Assembly: GCF_022539665.2 (NCBI RefSeq)
Contig: NC_081340.1
Coordinates: 4,959,357 to 5,023,356, forward strand
Direction of reading: 5' to 3'
Origin: Daphnia carinata
Lineage: Eukaryota; Arthropoda; Branchiopoda; Diplostraca; Daphniidae
Length of the DNA: 64,000 bases
The translations under genes were made by a program, and so were the position numbers. Within the stretch, counting starts at the first letter, position 1; every line of letters starts with the position of its first letter. Below the pieces are notes generated by a model that searched no databases, had not been told where the DNA came from, and was given only the letters and a program-made list of their open reading frames with translations. Below, in pieces: positions 42,728 to 58,337 of the stretch.

Positions 42728-45594
42728 TCAACGTGCTTTACAGTTGCTAAGCCACTTTGGATTGGGAATCCAACTGAAGCGCACATACTGCTTGTTGTAG
42801 TTTAACCAAAACTGCTTGGTTTCAGAGTCTTTTGGTCCCCATTCTTCTGCCGGCAGAAGACTGGTTTTAAACCTCTGCATAAACACACAGATAAAAAAAA
42901 ATATTAGTCAAGAAATTTATAATGAAACAACAGGTGATGTTTCTGACCTGAATCCAAGTTGCTCCACTTTGTTTGTGAACGACATAAGCACCCCAGATTG
43001 GAAGCTGGAGAATAGCAATGGCAGCCACTAGCCATCCAGCGGCTTTAATTATCAAAAAGAGCGATAACGTAAATTCCGTTCAAGTTGATTAAGTTAGCAA
43101 AATCAAAATTTTGAATAACCCACCGTTGGCTGAAGGAGGGTACGGTTCCCCATCATCCGTTTTTAACGGTTCATAGACAACCTATGTTCATTTTAGATGT
43201 TAATTAAATAAACACTACATGAATTTGCATTAAAATACCGCCATACCATTGCATAAATGAAAATGACCGCAAGCGCAATGGGAATGAAAATGCACCAAGT
43301 TAATTTCCAATAAATTCCCAGACCAAAATCCAACATGAAACGTATATCTTTAACGATTTGCTCAAGACCTGTAAAATTTATTTAAAAAATAAAGACGATC
43401 AAACATATGGGACTAGTGATATTTAGTAAATACGTACCATAGACCCAACATACAGCAATGGTTTCGGCAATCACCATGACTAGTAAACGGAAAACATTCA
43501 AACACCATATTATCACAATTGCCGTTAAAATTAATGCGTACCATAAATGATGAATCCACCACCGAAGTAATCCACCAGATCTAAAATATACTGGCCTCCC
43601 TAGACAAACACATAGTTGATATTAAAAGATTGCAAACCAATTATACCAATCGAGATTGGTGCACTGAATTAAGGTGTTTTACCGGTGTAACGTAGACAAG
43701 TCCAATAAGGAAACTGGCCGCGCAAACGACTGCGGTAATAATCCAACGTGGAATATGTGGCAAATCGTCACAGAGGATAGTAATAATGCATCCAGCAAGT
43801 CCAGCGGCGCTACCAATAGCCAGTGTTATGAGCATTAAGAAAAAGAGCACGGAAAACAACTGAAGGATTGGAGCAAGCAAAACAATAATCATATTAACAA
43901 GTTAAGTAAAAGCCGTATAAATATGCATACCTGGGGTACAGATTCAAATTTCGAGATAGCCTCCGGGTAGGATATGAACGCTAATCCAGTACCTCCTTCG
44001 ACGACATTCTCAATAGGTTGATTTGTTTCATAAGATAAATTACCGAGAATTGCGAAAATCGTAACTCCAGCTAGAATACTCGTAAAAGTGTCAGCGAGAC
44101 TAACTATTGTTGAATCCCTTTTAAACGCAATAATGCAGCGTTAGGTAAATTTGACTAATGCTAATGAAACTATAACAATACCTATAAATTGGATGGCGGA
44201 ATGGGTTGTAGCTCGCAAATGTAGAAATTGGTCCGAAACCCACAGACAAAGAGAAGAAGCATTGAGTTACCGCTGCATACCACACCTGCAACACCAAACT
44301 GTTGAGTTACTTCAAGCTATCAAAATTTAAAATAAATAAAGAAGTACATCTGGTGTCAAGACTTTTTCCCAATCAGGTGTGATAAAGTATAAGATACCAT
44401 CGCCTGCCCCAGGTAAAGTGCATCCTCTTATTAGCAGCGTGATAAGCACAACGTAAGGGAAGATAGCCGTAAAGTAGGCGACCTTTCCTGATGAAGAACT
44501 TTGAAAACAAAATACATGATTACACGACCAAAGCATTAAGAAGTATTTTTTTTAAACACCTACACTCCTTTAGCTAGCATTGCAAATACCAAACTCCAGC
44601 AAAGTAAAAGACAGAGAGTTAGACGCCAATCAGGAACACCCAAACCAGAATCCATATTTGGAATCTTCTTCAACACATAAATCCTGAAATAGATTTGGTT
44701 AATGTGAATCGCAAACTACCAAACTCTTAAATCTTACTTGAAATATTCTTCTGCACTAGATACATTCTCGCTCGTTAGGTTGTAACCCGATAGATTAGCT
44801 GTGGTACTGTAGCAATTCTCAGTGGCCCATTCTGGGTCACATTCCGTCCAGGGCAACACGGCTTGAAATGACGCAAAGAGGTAGAAGAAGGACAGCGCCA
44901 TCAGGACGCAGTAGTATGTGACGACACACCAGGTAGCCAGCGCTTGCCCATATCCGATACCTTCAATTAAATATTTGTTTTCCTGTATAGAGTTTATGCA
45001 ATACGTAAGTGTTGTGATACCTTTAGCAATCGGAACGCAATCCCAAATTTTAACAGATCCTGAACTGGAAAACTGTCCCAAGACCATCTCTAGAAAATAG
45101 AGCGGTCGTCCAATGAAAGCCAGTACTATTAGGTAAGGGACCAAAAAGGCACCTCCACCATTCTCGTAAGCCACGAACGGAAACCTCCATATGTTACCCA
45201 ATCCAACAGACATTGAAATACAAGATAGAAGAAACTCTACTGGGCTATCCCAATTCTCTCGTTGATCATTCGTTTCTGCCTAGGTAATCGAGAAATTCGT
45301 TAAACGAAGTATTTTTAAAGCTCCAGATTAAAACTAACCTGTATTATGATCGATGGATTAGAATTATCCGCAACTGTTGTTTCATTTGGAGACTTGCTAT
45401 CGCCGTATGATACTTCGTCAAAGGCATAATTAAGATACTCAGCACCTTTCTCCGACTATAAATGAATTTTGAAAAATTAAAAGCAGCATTTAGTTTAAGC
45501 GAACTACTACATTAAACAAGCAGTATGTTTAATGCTTTAATATAAATATTAAACTTGTCAATGAATTTACCGAGCGGGAACTTTTGGTAGACAT
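42728..45594 (-). CDS. SLC6 sodium-dependent nutrient amino acid transporter, paralogue A
   Basis: Fifteen exons: 45594-45571, 45455-45339, 45279-45021, 44960-44738, 44683-44564, 44498-44348, 44285-44182, 44117-43931, 43859-43683, 43599-43542, 43479-43438, 43378-43248, 43181-43124, 43042-42948, 42874-42728; 630 residues, all phases consistent. A 12-helix plasma membrane transporter importing amino acids with Na+. Seen: [40 protein letters not shown] (helix 1 with Na+ sites), [18 protein letters not shown], a large glycosylated loop ([14 protein letters not shown]), [26 protein letters not shown] and a C-terminal EEWGPKD. It resembles the arthropod NAT/NAAT1 branch more than the neurotransmitter branches. 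First of three tandem copies. Confidence 0.93.
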
Positions 45595-46350
45595 GTCGAT
45601 TTGCTGACAGCAACTTGTCTCACTCCTGTAAATAACTCGAAAATGTTAAGTATTTGTTGATTCGTTATGACGAAACCGTATAACGAGTGGGTAAAACTTT
45701 GAAATAGCGCTCCCATTTATAGCATTTGTTACGTCAAAACTTACACGCATTGACGCGAGAAAAAAATACGAGATAAACTGATCTTACTCCAATCGGTATT
45801 TTCGTTACACGTAGATCGTGTTCAAGAAGAATAATTTACTACCCTTCTCAAATGCTTAAAAAGGCTTACGGAACTGAATTCAAACGTCTGTTAACATAAA
45901 ACTTTGGTTGTAAATTGTGTGTCTAAGGTTTACCTCAACTAAAGACAAGGTGACCCAATCCATAACACACACTATCCAGTGCCATTAACGTTTTATCTCG
46001 CGACATTATACCATACCCAATACTATTCTCTGCATACCTTTCGACGTAGTACAAACCTTTAGACCGCTAGCCTCAACGACCGTTGAAGCTTATAAAACAT
46101 CTACGCCATCTCTACCAGGATCCGTTATCCACAATCAGGAAGAAAGGGTCTTGGAGTATGCGAATGATTCGCAGATCCAATCAGTTAAAAGCGACTGTTA
46201 TGAAGTAATAAAATCAAAATTATTTATTGCACTCAATTGTGCAAATGCCCATAAGAAGATTTGATTAGTTGTAGCAGAAATTGAAATCTAAAACAAATAC
46301 TTGTTGAAAGAATCTTTGGTTTTGAAAAGCTATGTCTTTGTTATCGATGT
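45595..46350. other. Intergenic between SLC6 paralogues A and B
   Basis: 756 nt: upstream region of paralogue A and 3' flank of paralogue B. No gene seen. Confidence 0.5.
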
Positions 46351-49177
46351 TTATCGCTTCTTCATCCACACGGGAATTTTCGGGTGTGGCAAGAAAAGCT
46401 TCCAGCTGAAGGGTTTCGGGATTTTACAGTATTCTACCCAGCTGCGTTTAAGTTCTGGATCTTTAGGACCCCATTCTGGAGATGCGCGCAAACTAATCCG
46501 GAATTTCTGTGGCACAATATGAAATGTACATTTAACAAGTAACACCAGTCTTAATCTGTCACAGGAAGCTTACATCAGTAATATACTTTCTCCTATTTGC
46601 CAATAATCCCCATTGTGAATAGCTAGTTATGTTGCTGAATCCGAGCAATTGTGCATCCATAAGCGTGGATCTCTGCTTATATACTACGTAAATACCCCAG
46701 CAAGGAATTTGCAAAATCGCAACTGCAGCAAGAATCCAACCGATGGCTAATATTTAAGTTAACGAAAAAGATATGATATTTGTTATGCATTAGAAGCGCA
46801 CTGCTAAATATACCTGAAACTCCGGATGGATAATCTTGCCCGTCACCCGTCTTCATCGGCACATAACTGACCATCGCATAGATGAAGATGACCACCAGAG
46901 CAATCGGGATGAAAATGCACCAGGTATACTTCCAATAAATGCCCAAACCTAAGTTCAACATGAACCGTGCATCCCTCAAGATTTTGTGCAGCCCTAAAAG
47001 ATATCATCAAGGTTAGATACAAACCCAGAGTTTTAAAGCTCGTCAAAAACGTACCGTAAATCCAACAAACAGCAATAGTTTGAACAATGACGAGAACTAA
47101 ACAAAGAACAATCATGATAATTCCATTACAAACAAAACTTATCGGTCCAGCATTTTACCGTAAATGATGAAACCCCCTCCAAAATAATCCACAAGATCCA
47201 GGACGTAAGGACCTGCCTATAATTTATCACTAAGTACAAGAAGTGTGCTGGTAAACGAAAGAACTGATTACTAACAGGTGTTATGTAGATTAACCCGATG
47301 AAGAAACTGATAACAGAAATGATAGCGGTAATGATCCAACGTTTAACGGATGGAAAATCGTCACAGAGGATGGTGATGACGCAGCTTGTCAATCCCGCAG
47401 CACTCCCGATGGCCAGCGTGATAAGCATCAGGAAGAAAAGAACAGCGAACAACTTAATTTTGAAGAGAAGAAAATTAATGCGATGGTAGGGTAAAAAAAA
47501 ATACCTAACGATACCTGTGGGACAGCATCGAATTTGGAAATAGCTTCTGGATAGGAAATGAACGCTAAACCTGTCCCTCCTTGTACGACTGATTCGATAG
47601 GTTTGCCCGATTCGTAAGCCAAATTGCCCAAAATCGAAAAGATTGTTATTCCAGCTAAGATGCTAGTTCCCGTGTCAGCCAAGCTGACGATCGTCGAATC
47701 CCTTTTCACAAACAGAAAATAAAAATGGATAAGCAAATTGCATAAAAAACAACATTTCCGTTGATACGACATACCTGTAAATTGGATGACGGAATGGGTT
47801 GTAGCTAGAAAAGGTGATGATGGGACCGAAACCCACCGACAAGGAGAAAAAACATTGCGTCACAGCTGCGTACCATACCTGTTTCGATTGATCGACATGA
47901 TTACGGACATTTAGCTTTCAATTAACCATACTACCTCAGCTGTTGCAATTTTTTCCCACTGAGGAGTGACGAAATACAGAATCCCTTCACTTGCTCCAGG
48001 TAGTGTTACACCTCTGACCAACAGAGTGATTAATACCGCGTACGGGAAGAGTGCAGTGAAGTAAGCCACTTTTCCCGATGCAGACCTTTTCGATGTGACG
48101 TGATTACAACACATAACAAATCAATTTTATTTTAAAAGAGCCTACACTCCTTTGGCGAGGGTAGCGAAAATCAGTATCCAACAAAGTAGAAGACAGAGAC
48201 TCAACCGCCATTCTGGAGGTCCCAATCCATCGTCGAAATTTTCCGCAAGTTTCAACACATCTTTACTGCATTAAGAAAAAAACAACGCGTTACGAAAATT
48301 TGTAAACTTCTCGATAACAAATATAACTTACTAAAAGAACAGTTCAGCACTTGATTTTGACGTGTTTGTTATGTTCAATGCAGTCAAATTATCACTACTA
48401 CTATAACAATCGGTTTCATTCGTGGTCCATTCCGGCTTGCAAACAGTCCAAGGTAGGACTGCTTGGAACGAAGAGAACAGGTAAAAGAACGCCATCGCCA
48501 TTAGGACGCAATAATACGTAACGACGTACCAAGTTGCTAACGCTTGCCCATATCCAATACCTAAACGAATGCTTTAGTACGATAGACGGAGAGTATTGAA
48601 CAAATTAGGGAAATTACCTTTTACAATAGGAACAACTTCCCATACTTTGACTGAACCCGCACTTGAAAATTGTCCCAGAATCATTTCGAGAAAGTAGAGT
48701 GGACGTCCGATGAAGAACAACACGATGAGATAGGGTATAAGAAAAGCTCCACCTCCATTTGCATACGCGACGTAAGGGAATCGCCAAATATTCCCCAAAC
48801 CAACAGACATTGATATGCATGACAAGAGAAACTCAGCTGGACTTTCCCAGTTTTCTCGTTGCGGTTGCTGATCACTCTCAGTGTCCAAAACATTCTATTG
48901 GAATAAGAAGATTTCAGATAGCCCTGCCAATTTTAAACAATCAATAAACTTTATTAATTATTTACTGGGACACCGGATCCCACTGATGTGCTGGTATCAG
49001 TAGAATTTGAATGGCGTTTGCTTTCCAAATGTTGGCTGTTTTTCTCCTCGTCGACAGGACATTCAAAGGCGCCATTAGTGTACCCAGCCTGAATGAAAAA
49101 TTTCATAAATGTATGTAAATTATCTCGTTAGAATATGCAGCGAAAAAGAACCAAACCGATTTAGAAGAGAGCGACAT
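46351..49177 (-). CDS. SLC6 sodium-dependent nutrient amino acid transporter, paralogue B
   Basis: Fourteen exons: 49177-49157, 49088-48966, 48894-48618, 48560-48332, 48265-48146, 48085-47935, 47878-47775, 47701-47515, 47452-47276, 47216-47159, 47096-47055, 46993-46814, 46746-46574, 46506-46351; 665 residues. Same fold and motifs as paralogue A ([20 protein letters not shown], with Ala where A and C have Glu, [26 protein letters not shown]). The intron after YAM in helix 9-10 of paralogue A is absent here. The exon before the last encodes about 25 extra residues ([13 protein letters not shown] and following) before the conserved [16 protein letters not shown]. The first residues (MSLSSKS) are also specific to this copy. 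Confidence 0.93.
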
Positions 49178-51141
49178 GGTGATGTTCGCTTTACCAGCGT
49201 GGTTTCAATTACCCCAATCCGGTCACAGTTTGTTGCTGCTATGTACAGGTAGCGGAAATTTTGAACGAAGTCCGATTCAAACAAATATCATATAGCAACT
49301 GGGCGAGAAATTTAAGAAAATTGTAACTATATCGTTTTTACTTAGATATACTAAAGATAGGTTTTACCTTGTCCGTGTAAGCACAAAGAATTCACGGGGC
49401 AAGGTGAAGTATGCGTTATACTTTTTATGATGTAAATATCCTGCAACAGGCGGTCGCTGTGTGTCACCATATCCCACCATAAAATGTGACAAATATCTCG
49501 CCCAGTGCTAAAGCAATACCACAATAAAGTACAGAACAATTAATGAATTATCTACAACGAAACCGCAAGAATCTACTATATAACCTTTTATTGCACATCC
49601 TAATCTACGCCATTGACCCTGTCGGACAACTGCAGTATTCCCACGTTAATCCAAGCGTCGTCTTTGCTGTCGTCTATATTTCAGCAGATAAACCCGTTGT
49701 TTGACTTCATTCCTAAAATAAGTGCTAGAAGAGTTGGAATGGTAACACAAACGCAGAATAGTAAACGTTAAACGGTTTGAAAGCGAGTAATTTCACGTAC
49801 CATGTCGGTGGAAACCTAATCGTAAAATCTGCATCGGAAGATGATCCTATAGGATTGACGATGTCATCCTATATCCCAAATGTTGTCTACATTCATCCTA
49901 TATAGTGGTAAAACATAACTAAAACAAAAAACAGAGCAGACATTAAACAAAGCACATGTCCGCAGCTTTGAACTAACGAGGATCCCAAGCAGATCTTGAA
50001 ATCCCCAGTATCAACACACCATTAAAATCAACATTTCAACATTGTATGTAACTGAATATTGTGTAAAATTACATGATGGTCAGTATCTACTTAAACATTT
50101 TTAATTACCTCATTCCAAGACAACAAGTGGGCCTATCTCTGTTCATGGTAATATTCTGTAATCAATTTCGTCAAGCAGCTATTTACCAGACTAGTCTTTC
50201 ATAATGTTGAACAACATATACGAATCTATCACAAAATGAGCTTTGAAAAAGTTGTACTCGGTCTGAACGTTCCTTCAACACTGAAATGGAAAATAGCATT
50301 AGAGAATGAAAGAAGTATAGGGAGAGGCTGGGTAAGGAAACCAATGGAAGAAAAGAGAGGTATGGAAAGGTCGACATGTGTCAAGGTGACCCCTAAAAAT
50401 ATATGAATAGGCAATTTACTAAATGTGATTCGATAAACATCAACAACCACTAAAAAGGATTAGTGAAAATTTGAATAATTTTCTCAGAATTGCCAAACAA
50501 CAAGTACTTTGAATATCGAGAAACGTCAAGTTGTTTTCGAGCAAAATTATTAGCATAATTTTGTAGTTGTTTCTGGTTCCCTTAAAAAGACATATCTACG
50601 TTGTTAATATGCATAAATATGAAAGTGTTTTTTTTTTGCATTGAAACAAAAGTTAATATACAAATCGAGAAGAAGGTATGGAAAGGTCCACATGTGTTAA
50701 GGTGACCTAAAAAATATGTAAATAAGCCATTTTCTAAAGATCATTCGAAGAAACGAAAGAACAGAAAAGGATTAAAAATTTAAATAATTTTCTCATTTCT
50801 GCAAAACATGTCAAAACTACTTTGAATATCGAAAAACATCACGTTGTCATGCGAAATTATTACCATAATTTTCTAGTCGTTTCTTGTTCCCCTTAAAAAG
50901 ACTCGTCTACGTCGTTAATATGCATAATTATATTAAAAAGTGTATTTTTTTCATTCATATAAAAGTCAATATGCAAATCAAAGGTGAACTTTTAATTAAG
51001 AGGATTTTAAATGATCCAAATTTTCAATTAACAAAAGAACTGGACTTATTTACTCGTTCGATCGACCATCAGGCTGCAAAAAAAAAAAGACAATAAAATA
51101 AGTAAACTTGGAAAGTGGGCTAACATCACATATGACAGCAA
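49178..51141. other. Intergenic between SLC6 paralogues B and C
   Basis: 2 kb of AT-rich sequence. It includes a 316-nt tandem duplication (50351-50985). The frames at 50183-50450 and 50884-51096 are not convincing. No remains of a fourth transporter were seen. Confidence 0.55.
50351..50985. repeat. Two-copy tandem duplication of about 316 nt
   Basis: Copy 1 (about 50351-50666) and copy 2 (about 50667-50985) share ordered blocks: GGTATGGAAAGGTC..ACATGTGT, AAGGTGACC, TTTTCTCA, ACTTTGAATATCGA, the TACCATAATTTT/TAGCATAATTTT block, CTTAAAAAGAC, GTTAATATGCATAA. The copies are clearly diverged, with small indels, so the event is not recent. Confidence 0.85.
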
Positions 51142-53990
51142 TCATACCGACAATTCGATGTCAGCTGCCCGAGCTCGTGTTCTTCTTGAGATCCATTTAA
51201 GATTCGGTATCCAGCTAAAGCGAACAGTTTGAGCATTGTACGCTTGCCATTCTTCTTTAATTTTCGGATCTTTGGGTCCCCATTTGTTTGAAGGACGAAA
51301 ACTTTTCTTAAACCTCTGAGAAAAAAACAAACACAAAATATGTTTCCCAATAAAAAAATTCTCAGAGAGAAAAAAAAATGTAAGATAAGATTAAAGTGTA
51401 CCTCCGCAAAAGTGCCGAACTTTTGTTTATACACGACGTATGCTCCCCACCCAGGGATTTGCATGATAGCAAAAACCGCAATCGTCCATCCCGCTGCTAT
51501 TTTTTTAGTGCATCGATAATGTTATCTTCTCACTCGAAAATATCGAAACGCTTGACAAGTCTTACCCATGGCTGCAGGAGGATAGTACTCCCCGTTATCT
51601 GTCTTTAAAGGCTCGAAAACGATCATGGCATAGACGAAAATAACCAAAAGTGCGACAGCAATGAAAATGCTCCAGGTGAACTTCCAATAAATGCCCAAAC
51701 CGAAGCCAAGCATGAAACGAATGTCTTTGGCAAACTGTTCCAAACCTATCAACGTTGACAACACCATGAAAAAGGTTATCATACTCTGTTACGTATTCAA
51801 TCAAAATGTGGTTTACCGTAAATCCAGAAAATTGCAGCTACAGTAGAGACAACGACAACTGCAACAATAAATGGTTATTATAGCCAGGCTTCCACAAACA
51901 TCTAAATACTTATGACTCACAATAAATAACAAATCCACCGCCGAAATAATCGACTAAATCCAGAATATACTGGCCAGCTGGCGTTACATAAACAAGCCCG
52001 ATAAGGAAACTGACTGCACAAACAGCTGCAGTAACAATCCAACGTGGAACATGAGGCAAAACGTCGCACATCAATGAAATGGGGCATCCAGCCAATCCAG
52101 CAGCGCTTCCGACTGCCAACGTGATAAGCATAAGGAAAAAAAGCACAGAGAAAAACTGTGCGTTTTTTTCTTGGTTACAGAAATCACTTGAAAAGTCTAT
52201 ACAACGAAGAGGTTTCCTTACCTGAGGGGCAAAATCAAATTTTGAAATGGCTTCAGGATAGGAAACAAATGCTAACCCTGTTCCGCTTTTGACGACCTCA
52301 TCGATTGGTTTTCCGGACGTGTAAGACAAATTTCCGAGAATAGCAAAAATTGTAACTCCAGCTAATATACTCGTGCCAGTGTCGGCAAAACTGATGATTG
52401 TTGAATCTCTATCGTGTGGAACAAGAAGATAGATAACTTGGCCGTTTGCAAACGCACTTTTGAATTGACTTACCTGTAAATCGGATGACGAAAAGGATTA
52501 TAACTCGCAAAGAAGACGATAGGTCCAAAGCCAACAGATAACGAGAAGAAGCACTGAGTCACAGCTGCATACCACACCTTTTGCAATAAATCAACATGAA
52601 CGAATATGAATATTATTTGGCTTTGAGTAGCAAAGATTTGAAAGATAAATTTTAAATGTGCTTTACTTCAGGCGTCAAGACTTTTTCCCATACAGGTGTA
52701 ATAAAATACAACATGCCATCACCTGCACCTGGTAAGGTGGCACCACGAATCAGTAGCGTGATGAGGACAACATAAGGAAATAGAGCTGTGAAATAAGCAA
52801 CTTTTCCAGATGATGAACTAGAGTTTAAAAACAAGAATGAAAAATTTTCTGTGGTTATATTTTATTGTTTTTACTTACATTCCTTTGACGAGGGTGGCGA
52901 ATACTAAAATCCAGCAAAAGTAAAAGGCAAAGACTCAAACGCCAGTCTGGAACTCCAAGACCCGAATCCATATCAGGACTTTTTTTCAAAACATAAATAC
53001 TGTTGAAAGAGGAAATTGTAATTAGTAAACATACTTTTCTAAAAAGTGGAATTTGATTTACTAAAAATATTCTTCAGCGCTAGAAACATTTGCGCTTGTC
53101 AGATTAAACATGGATAAATTTGTCATGGAGGAGCTATAACATTTTTCTGTTGCCCATTCGGGATCACATTCCGTCCAAGGTAGGACTGCTTGAAAGGAAG
53201 CAAAGAGGTAGAAGAACGCCAGTGCCATAAGCACGCAATAATAAGTGACGACACACCAGGAGGCAAATGCTTGAGCATATCCAATTCCTGGATAATTAAG
53301 AATAGTTTAATTGATTTCTAAATCTTAAAAAATGTTAAAAATTACCTTTAAAAAAGGGCACAACGCTCCAGACTTTGACACAACCAGAACTCGAAAATTG
53401 TCCAAGAATCATCTCTAAAAAATAGAGCGGACGGCCGATGAAGGCTAACACAATCAGGTAGGGAATTAAAAAGGCACCGCCACCATTTTCGTACGCAACG
53501 TAGGGAAATCGCCAAATATTGCCAAGACCTACGGACATGGAAATGCACGACAAAAGGAACTCAATTGGACTATCCCAATTTTGTTGATCATGGCTCTGCG
53601 AAGCCCTCTCCTAAATTTTGTAGAAACATAAATTATTAATGGTTAAAGGTAGGTGACTTTTTAAACATACCGAGTGTGCAAATGAATCAGATGAAGCGAG
53701 ACTTCCGCCCTTTTTTGCATCATCTTGGCTGGTATTCTTTGAATCGCCATTACTGTTATCGTCAAATGCTGCATTGACATGGCCTTTCTCCTAATGATCA
53801 TAAATTAATACACAAATACGTTATGATAGTACTCAATTTAGGTATTCGATTAACTGGGAAAGACAATGGTAAGGTCTGCCAAACAGGGAGGCGTAATTTA
53901 ACTAAAATAGTGGCTAGTTTAGTTAGGTTAATGGTTTGGTTAAACTAAAATTTCTACCGTTGTATCTGGAAATGCGGATGACACGGACAT
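51142..53990 (-). CDS. SLC6 sodium-dependent nutrient amino acid transporter, paralogue C, with a 1-nt frameshift
   Basis: Thirteen exons: 53990-53958, 53790-53671, 53610-53346, 53287-53062, 52999-52879, 52817-52667, 52577-52474, 52408-52222, 52155-51921, 51858-51817, 51745-51566, 51496-51402, 51315-51142; 643 residues if the shift is bridged. Motifs as in paralogue A ([33 protein letters not shown]). The exon 52999-52879 is 121 nt, while the matching exons of A and B are both 120. After WRLSLCLLL the expected [12 protein letters not shown] continues in the next frame, because a T-run has one extra base (plus strand GCAAAAGT at 52916-52923, against GCAAAGT in A). Two introns of paralogue A are missing. 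Either a base-call or assembly error or a real disrupting mutation. Confidence 0.88.
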
Positions 53991-54891
53991 TTTTTTAAAA
54001 AGGACATTCACCGTCTGTTGGACACCTTAACAAAAAGCTCAGCAGTTTGCAAAGTCCCATAATATTTATACCTTTCTAATGGTCATCATTTGTTTTGAAA
54101 ATGGCCCATTATCACAAATAATCAGTTTTTTCCTGATTTTGTTCCCCTTGGTTTGTAGTTAGACAAGTGATGAAATTTAGTCAACTTTGAGCTCATTCTC
54201 CCACATACCAAAGGTACTTTAGGCATTCGACTGCGCAGGAATCGGCTGATGCGCAAATAAATTTTTTTAATTATTTTAGTAAACAAGGCAAATACTATGT
54301 GGGTTTCCCAACAAGGATACAGACAGTTATCTCTGTTTTTAATCTCAAACAAATAACAAAAATCCCCACTTTGATGGTTCGACATTTATTAGTAACGCAT
54401 AAGACGTTTATTTTCAGGTCTTAAGAATTCAAAAGTTCGTTTGTTTGAACGGGGAAAAACTGTGAAATCAGAGGAAAGATTTACTAACTTTTTGACGGCT
54501 TGGCCGCTATATCACGCTATGACGATCTTTGTTTTTTTTTTTTAGTTAATGAAGAAACCAAAAATCGAACAAAGCTTTAATCGTTAACTACTAATTTTTA
54601 CCAAATAAATCGTAAGCTTTCTACGTTGTCTAATTACTATATAAACATTTCAGCCTATTTCAGGAATTATTCTGTAATGTTTTCTGTTTTGTTTTTTCGA
54701 ATCCATGAATCTGGCAACTTTCCTGGGACATTACATAACTTGCAGAACATTCTTCGGTTTAAAAGCGAACTTTGCACCGTCAGCTGTCACGTCAGCGTTC
54801 AATAACCGAGGTTTTTTCACGCTACGTTTCCGCTCTTGAAATAGAAGGAGTTTCGAAGTCGTCGTGTGTACGCTACGTTTTCAACCCAAAC
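53991..54891. promoter_or_regulatory. Divergent intergenic region between SLC6 paralogue C and BLVRB
   Basis: 901 nt separating start codons that face away from each other; promoters of both genes should lie here. The plus frame starting at 54772 runs in frame into BLVRB and gives a possible 40-residue N-terminal extension, which the family does not have. Confidence 0.5.
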
Positions 54892-55787
54892 ATGTCCAAA
54901 GTTATAGAAAAAGTAGTTATCTTTGGTGGCACGGGACAAACAGGACTTTGCTGCATAGAGCAAGCACTAAAAAAAGGTATAACTGATGGTAGCGTAACGG
55001 CTTTTATCTAAATCGGATAAGGCATATTGATCGCGTGTGCATATTGGATGCGACCAAAAGAACTGTATCAATACAATACTTTTCTAGGTCTCAAAGTTAC
55101 TGCTTTAGTTCGTGATCTAAGTCGACTACCAGATGAAGTTGCCCCTAAAATCAATGTCATCAGCGGGAACAGTACTATCAAAGAAGATGTTGCCAAGGCA
55201 TTAGAAGGTCAAGATGCAGTTATAGTTACACTGGGAACTCGAAATGACCTTAGTAAGTGATTAATGATTTACAAATCATTTTATCTGACAGCAGAATTTT
55301 GTAACTTTCTCTTTTTATCATCTAGATTTTACAACTGTAATGTCAGATAGTCTGAAGCTAATTCTTGACACCATGTGCGAAACAGGAGTTAAGGCTGTTT
55401 CAGTTTGCATGTCATGTAAGAATTTTTACTAACCTTTATTTACCTTGTTGTGCTTGGCAGCTGGTAAAACCGTGTTTCACTTCTGTAGCTTTCCTCTTCA
55501 TGGATCCAGAACGAGTACCTCCACGGTTTGCAGAGATAAATGCTGACCACAAAAGAATGTTGGAAATATTGCAGTCTCCAAAATATGAATCTCTTGATTG
55601 GATTGCTGTGTTACCTCCGCACATAGCGGATGAGCCAAGTAGCAACAACCAATTTAAAGTCAATCATGGCTCAAGTCCCGGGCGCCAAATCCCCAAATCA
55701 GATTTGGGACAGTTTATGGTTGAATGCCTGAGCCAACCTGAACACTATCATCAGTTGTGTGGTTTGGCTTATCCTACTTTGCAATAG
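54892..55787 (+). CDS. BLVRB: Flavin reductase / biliverdin-IX beta reductase
   Basis: Exons: 54892-54976, 55088-55252, 55326-55415, 55489-55787; 212 residues (human 206). A cytosolic NADPH-dependent enzyme that reduces flavins and biliverdin-IX beta. Seen: Rossmann-fold start KVVIFGGTGQTGLCCIEQAL, TALVRDLSRLPDEV, GQDAVIVTLGTRNDL, KAVSVCMSSFLFMDPERVPP, WIAVLPPHIADEP and SDLGQFMVECL. The start at MSKVIEKVV matches the family; an in-frame ATG 40 codons upstream is less likely. Confidence 0.94.
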
Positions 55788-56010
55788 AAGTAATGATCTC
55801 AAAATTGCACGTGTCGTATAAGCCATTATGACACCAGGCGGGGAGCTATTAGGCAGTAGACAGAATTTGCAGTGTAAGAATCAGATGCCATTGCTTTATT
55901 TCACTTCTGCTAAACAGTAACCAAAGATAATTTGATTTGTGGTACATTTCGTCTGATTTGCGCTCGATTATATAAGAATTATACAATTATTCCTTCATTT
56001 TAGTATTCAA

Positions 56011-58337
<2,327 letters not shown>

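Noticed and set aside
54772-54891. N-terminal extension of BLVRB from an upstream in-frame ATG
   Set aside because: The family starts at the Rossmann strand; the 40 extra residues have no similarity and are more likely 5' UTR.
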